Positions 60,923 through 64,000 of a stretch of DNA of 64,000 bases are shown one piece after another; position 1 is the stretch's first letter, and each line of letters starts with the position of its first letter. The notes under the pieces are model-generated. The model made no database searches, had not been told where the DNA came from, and worked only from the letters and a program-made list of their open reading frames with translations. The translations under genes were made by a program, and so were the position numbers. The DNA is from Rhizophagus clarus. Lineage: Eukaryota > Glomeromycota > Glomeromycetes > Glomerales > Glomeraceae. The stretch spans positions 1,002,501-1,066,500 of the forward strand of contig BLAL01000054.1 in assembly GCA_015698045.1 (NCBI GenBank). The letters are read 5' to 3'.

Positions 60923-61403
60923 AAATTTAACTTATTTTTTCTTTTTCATAAATAAAAATATAGGCAATTGTAATTTTAAATGAATATAATGGTGATTTTA
61001 ACTGAAAATCTACACTTTAAATCATTTAAAAAAAATGAAATAAATTATTAGAAAATATTTTATTAAACCCAATTACTGTAAAAAAAACTTTAGTTTTTAT
61101 ATTGAAAATATATATTTTTAAAGATTTAAAGTATTTATTTTAAAAAAAAATAAAAAAATAAAACATAAATAAAGTTTATAAAAAATATTTTGAACTCTTA
61201 AATTTTACATTTATAGTGTAAAAATAATCATTTAAATAAAATAAAGTAAAATATTAGTAAATATTTTAATAAAAATTAATTTAAAAAAAAAGAATTTTTA
61301 CCAAAATCCATGACTAACATGTTTAAAAATATTCATCTAAAAAGTTAAATCTAAACTATTAATATATATTTTAAAAATTTGCATTATGTATATAATATAC
61401 CTA
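60923..61403. other. AT-rich spacer
   Basis: Nothing recognised besides plain A/T sequence. Confidence 0.5.
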
Positions 61404-62273
61404 TACAGTGGGCATCAAAACAAACGCACCAAAATTTTTTAAAGTTGTTAATTATTCTTATTAAATCAGTTTAAATCCAATTAAAATAAAATTTAAAATA
61501 TAAATAATATATGATATAAACTATTAAAAAACAGAAAATTCAATATAAATTCATTAATTAGTTTTTTAATTATTTAACATTAAACCAAAAAAACTTGGTG
61601 CTTTTGTTTTGCTACTTTTTAAAATTTTTAAAAAATCAAAATTTTTACAAAATTGTATTATGATTTTATAATAAAAAAATGTAAAATTAATTATTAAATA
61701 GCTTAAATTATTCTTAAAATTAAAAAAAATCAATACTTTTTAATAATAAATTAATTTATTTATTTAATAAATATAGTTAAAAATTATTATAAAACATATA
61801 AGATTTACAATTTTTTAGTATAAGGTTTTTTTTGAATAAAATTAGATCAAAGATTTTTATAATAAAATAATACTAAATTTTGGATTCTCCTAGTTAAGGG
61901 GAATATGCGAAAAAAAACTGCATTTATAACGGACCTCTAGTTAGTAAGAAATCATTAGTTAAAAAATGGTAATGATTTTTATTTTACATATAGAAATGAT
62001 TTTCACTATAAAATCATAATACAATTTTGTAAAAATTTTGATTTTTTAAAAATTTTAAAAAGTAGCAAAACAAAAGCACCAAGTTTTTTTGGTTTAATGT
62101 TAAATAATTAAAAAACTAATTAATGAATTTATATTGAATTTTCTGTTTTTTAATAGTTTATATCATATATTATTTATATTTTAAATTTTATTTTAATTGG
62201 ATTTAAACTGATTTAATAAGAACAATTAACAAATTTAAAAAATTTTGGTGTGTTTGTTTTGATGCCCACTGTA
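61404..62273. mobile_element. 870-bp Tc1/mariner-type MITE with 265-bp inverted arms
   Basis: TA at 61404-61405 and 62272-62273; ends CAGTGGGCATCAAAACAAAC and its inverted copy. Arms 61406-61670 and 62007-62271 are almost perfect reverse complements over about 265 bp. Within each arm the outer motif GGCATCAAAACAAACGCACC recurs near the inner end in opposite orientation as GGTGCTTTTGTTTTGCTAC. The roughly 335-bp centre has no frame. It needs a transposase supplied elsewhere. Confidence 0.88.
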
Positions 62274-62436
62274 TATAGTTTTTTTATATAATATATATTT
62301 AAAAATTATTAAATTTATTTATAATGAATATACAATATATATTTTATGCATAATATTTTTAATACGCAATTAAATTTTTATTAATTATATATATGATTTT
62401 TTTAATTTTAATCAGTAAATAGATTATTTATTGATT

Positions 62437-63132
62437 ATTGGACATCTCTCCCTGCTGATCACTCAGCCCAATTTTTTGAAAATGCCTAAAAATTTTTTTA
62501 CGCAAAGTTCTTCCATTTCTCACTAAGAAACCCCACCTTTTAACGGCAGAAATGGACTCCTTGCACCTAAGAGAAGCTAAGGAAGAGATGTCTGGTGTAG
62601 TTAAACACCAAACTAAAACCTTTTACGTGACTTACTTTTTTGATTACCTCAGCTCTGCAAAGGCATAACTGTGGCCACAGCTGGAGCAGCTGAGTTGTTT
62701 AATAACTTTTCAGAATACAGAACAGACTTAAGTCTTTTACAATACAAATCCAAGGTTTCTACATAACAAATAGTAGCAACTAATATCTTAGGGACTATGT
62801 ATCACCTCTCTACTGCTGCCTTCTTGAACACTGTCATTTTTCCAACTCTTGACCAATTCTCACATGAGATGGAAAAGCAAATAGATGCGATCAACAAATC
62901 GCATTAATTAGAGATCAAGATTGCGACAAATAAAAGAAAATTGGTATGCATAGACCTGTCTAATGACTCCCCCAAAATGGAAATGGACATGAATGCATCG
63001 CATCAATCAAACGTTGCTGAAGGCATACAATCTACTCCAAGTCCCCCCATCATTGTAGAACAACAAGAATCCTGGACTAAAGCGCTGACTAAGAATCAGA
63101 AGAAAAAATACTATGTTGTTATTTTTCATTAA
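62437..63132 (+). pseudogene. LINE ORF1-like N-terminal remnant (copy 3)
   Basis: A GC-richer segment with broken frames. Early pieces give EMDSLHLREAKEEMSGVV and KTFYVTYFFDYLSSAKA; the last open piece (62941-63132) reads IDLSNDSPKMEMDMNASHQ and ends QESWTKALTKNQKKKY before a stop. The pattern of helical N-terminus, acidic Ser/Pro-rich linker and SWTxALTKNQKKK motif resembles ORF1 proteins of LINE-like elements seen in arbuscular mycorrhizal fungi (from memory, unchecked). It lacks the parts seen in copies 1 and 2, so it may be the complementary N-terminal half of the same ORF1 family. Confidence 0.4.
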
Positions 63133-63494
63133 CAGCTAATTAGTAAGTATTTTAACCTGATTAACCATGCACTTTAAGATGATGAATTACTTCTCCTTAA
63201 TTTGGTTTATTAAGAAGGTTCCTAACATCATAATGTTAGTGTTTCATTCACTTATCTGCTAGCGGTCAGACTAAAATATTCCTTACTAACTTTTCACACA
63301 CTCTTTCTTACTTTTCACATTAATAGTATAAAATTTTTTAATACAATGTTTGATTCATAATTAAATTCAAATTTTTATGCACAGTATGCAGTAGCATTAA
63401 ATACCTGTGATTTTTCAAGTATTAAATTATATTACATCATGAATTACATCATGAAATACATAGAAAACTGACATAGCAGTGAATACGAGTTATT
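63133..63494. other. Spacer between ORF1 remnant and the right-edge ORF
   Basis: No frame or repeat recognised; probably the 3' flank of the partial ORF on the minus strand, with a tandem ATTACATCATGAA pair at about 63431-63456. Confidence 0.5.
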
Positions 63495-64000
63495 TCAATA
63501 TTTTCTGCTAAATCCTTCACGTTCATGTCCATAAATATATCCACATCCACATTCATGTCCGCATCTACATCCATTTTTATAGCTTGTAGAAGCTTCCAGC
63601 GCATTAAAATTTATTTCATTGGCGAAATTGGTTTGATTATGATGAGGGAGTGTGAGATCACGTGTAATATAATCAAGTGTCTTGACCTCATTTAAAGCTG
63701 GAGCATTTGTAAGAAGTGGTTCATCTACACATTTTAAAATGTTGACCATATGAATTTTGATGCATTTGGTAATTAACAATCTGAATGCATTGACAGCATC
63801 CTTATCATTATCCCACCACTCTTCAAAAACTTGTGCAATCAGATTTTTAAGGCATTGATAAATTATAGTATCATTTACAAATGATTCTAAACTTTCTATA
63901 CTTGGCATATTTAGGTGATTTATCCGATTCTGCAAGAGATTCATTATTAAAAGAGGTACTGTTATAAGAGTATTAATATCTATAATAAACTCATCAAGAG
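63495..64000 (-). CDS. Unidentified protein, C-terminal part, with Cys/His-rich tail (partial)
   Basis: The frame ends at stop 63495 and stays open to the right edge of the window, so at least 168 codons are coding or potentially coding and the start lies outside. An internal Met at 63944 would give 149 aa, but the open frame beyond it (LDEFIIDINTLITVPLLI) argues it is not the start. The body is helical-looking with Trp, Asp and Glu (QVFEEWWDNDKDAVNAF) and the tail is GCRCGHECGCGYIYGHE, a dense Cys/His/Gly cluster that could bind a metal. No family was recognised. Its balanced composition in an A/T-rich setting supports real or recently real coding. It could be a multicopy fungal gene or part of a transposon ORF. 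Confidence 0.5.
   Translation of the reverse strand, partial: LDEFIIDINTLITVPLLIMNLLQNRINHLNMPSIESLESFVNDTIIYQCLKNLIAQVFEEWWDNDKDAVNAFRLLITKCIKIHMVNILKCVDEPLLTNAPALNEVKTLDYITRDLTLPHHNQTNFANEINFNALEASTSYKNGCRCGHECGCGYIYGHEREGFSRKY

Overview
The window is very AT-rich eukaryotic DNA with short (65-99 bp) GT-AG introns, long poly(A)/poly(T) runs and many degenerate DNA transposons. Together with a lone HMG-box gene of MATA-HMG type, remnants of a SAM-domain multicopy gene and LINE ORF1 fragments, this points to an arbuscular mycorrhizal fungus, most likely Rhizophagus or a close Glomeromycotina relative. That assignment is inference from gene style and repeats, not from a marker gene.

Layout. 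1-24.8 kb is a homopolymer-rich 'core-like' stretch with two convincing genes: an HMG-box transcription factor (14.7-15.3 kb, +) and a six-exon mitochondrial 3-hydroxyacyl/3-hydroxybutyryl-CoA dehydrogenase (23.4-24.8 kb, -). The rest is gene-free apart from micro- and minisatellites. From about 24.8 to 52 kb the texture changes: long homopolymers become rare and transposon remnants dominate. These are two LINE ORF1 remnants, an 8-bp-TSD MITE, a pogo/Tigger-like element with a decayed transposase, a SAM-domain gene remnant, a gag-like scrap, a nested inverted-repeat element, a decayed Tc1 element and a pair of small MITEs. One intact housekeeping gene lies inside this repeat sea: ten-exon ALG11 (37.5-39.7 kb, -), the ER mannosyltransferase of N-glycan assembly. 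At 52-56 kb the homopolymer-rich texture returns around an intronless SDR9C-type dehydrogenase (54.3-55.4 kb, +) whose catalytic tyrosine position appears to be phenylalanine. From 56.4 kb to the end the window is again mobile-element debris: a MITE nested in another MITE, an inverted-repeat element carrying a 25-nt G run, a 2.4-kb terminal-inverted-repeat element with about 177-bp tandem units, an 870-bp MITE with 265-bp arms, a third LINE ORF1 remnant, and an unidentified Cys/His-tailed ORF running off the right edge.

The genes do not form an operon-like unit. The strongest linked story is among mobile elements: a degenerate pogo-like element at 31.3-33.7 kb and a 252-bp MITE at 56.6 kb share about 110 bp at each end, so the MITE looks like an internal deletion derivative. 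All exon structures were assembled by hand from reading frames and GT/AG sites. The reconstructed HADH (993 nt) and ALG11 (1440 nt) coding sequences are both exact multiples of three with family motifs running across every junction. No tRNA, rRNA or CRISPR array was seen.
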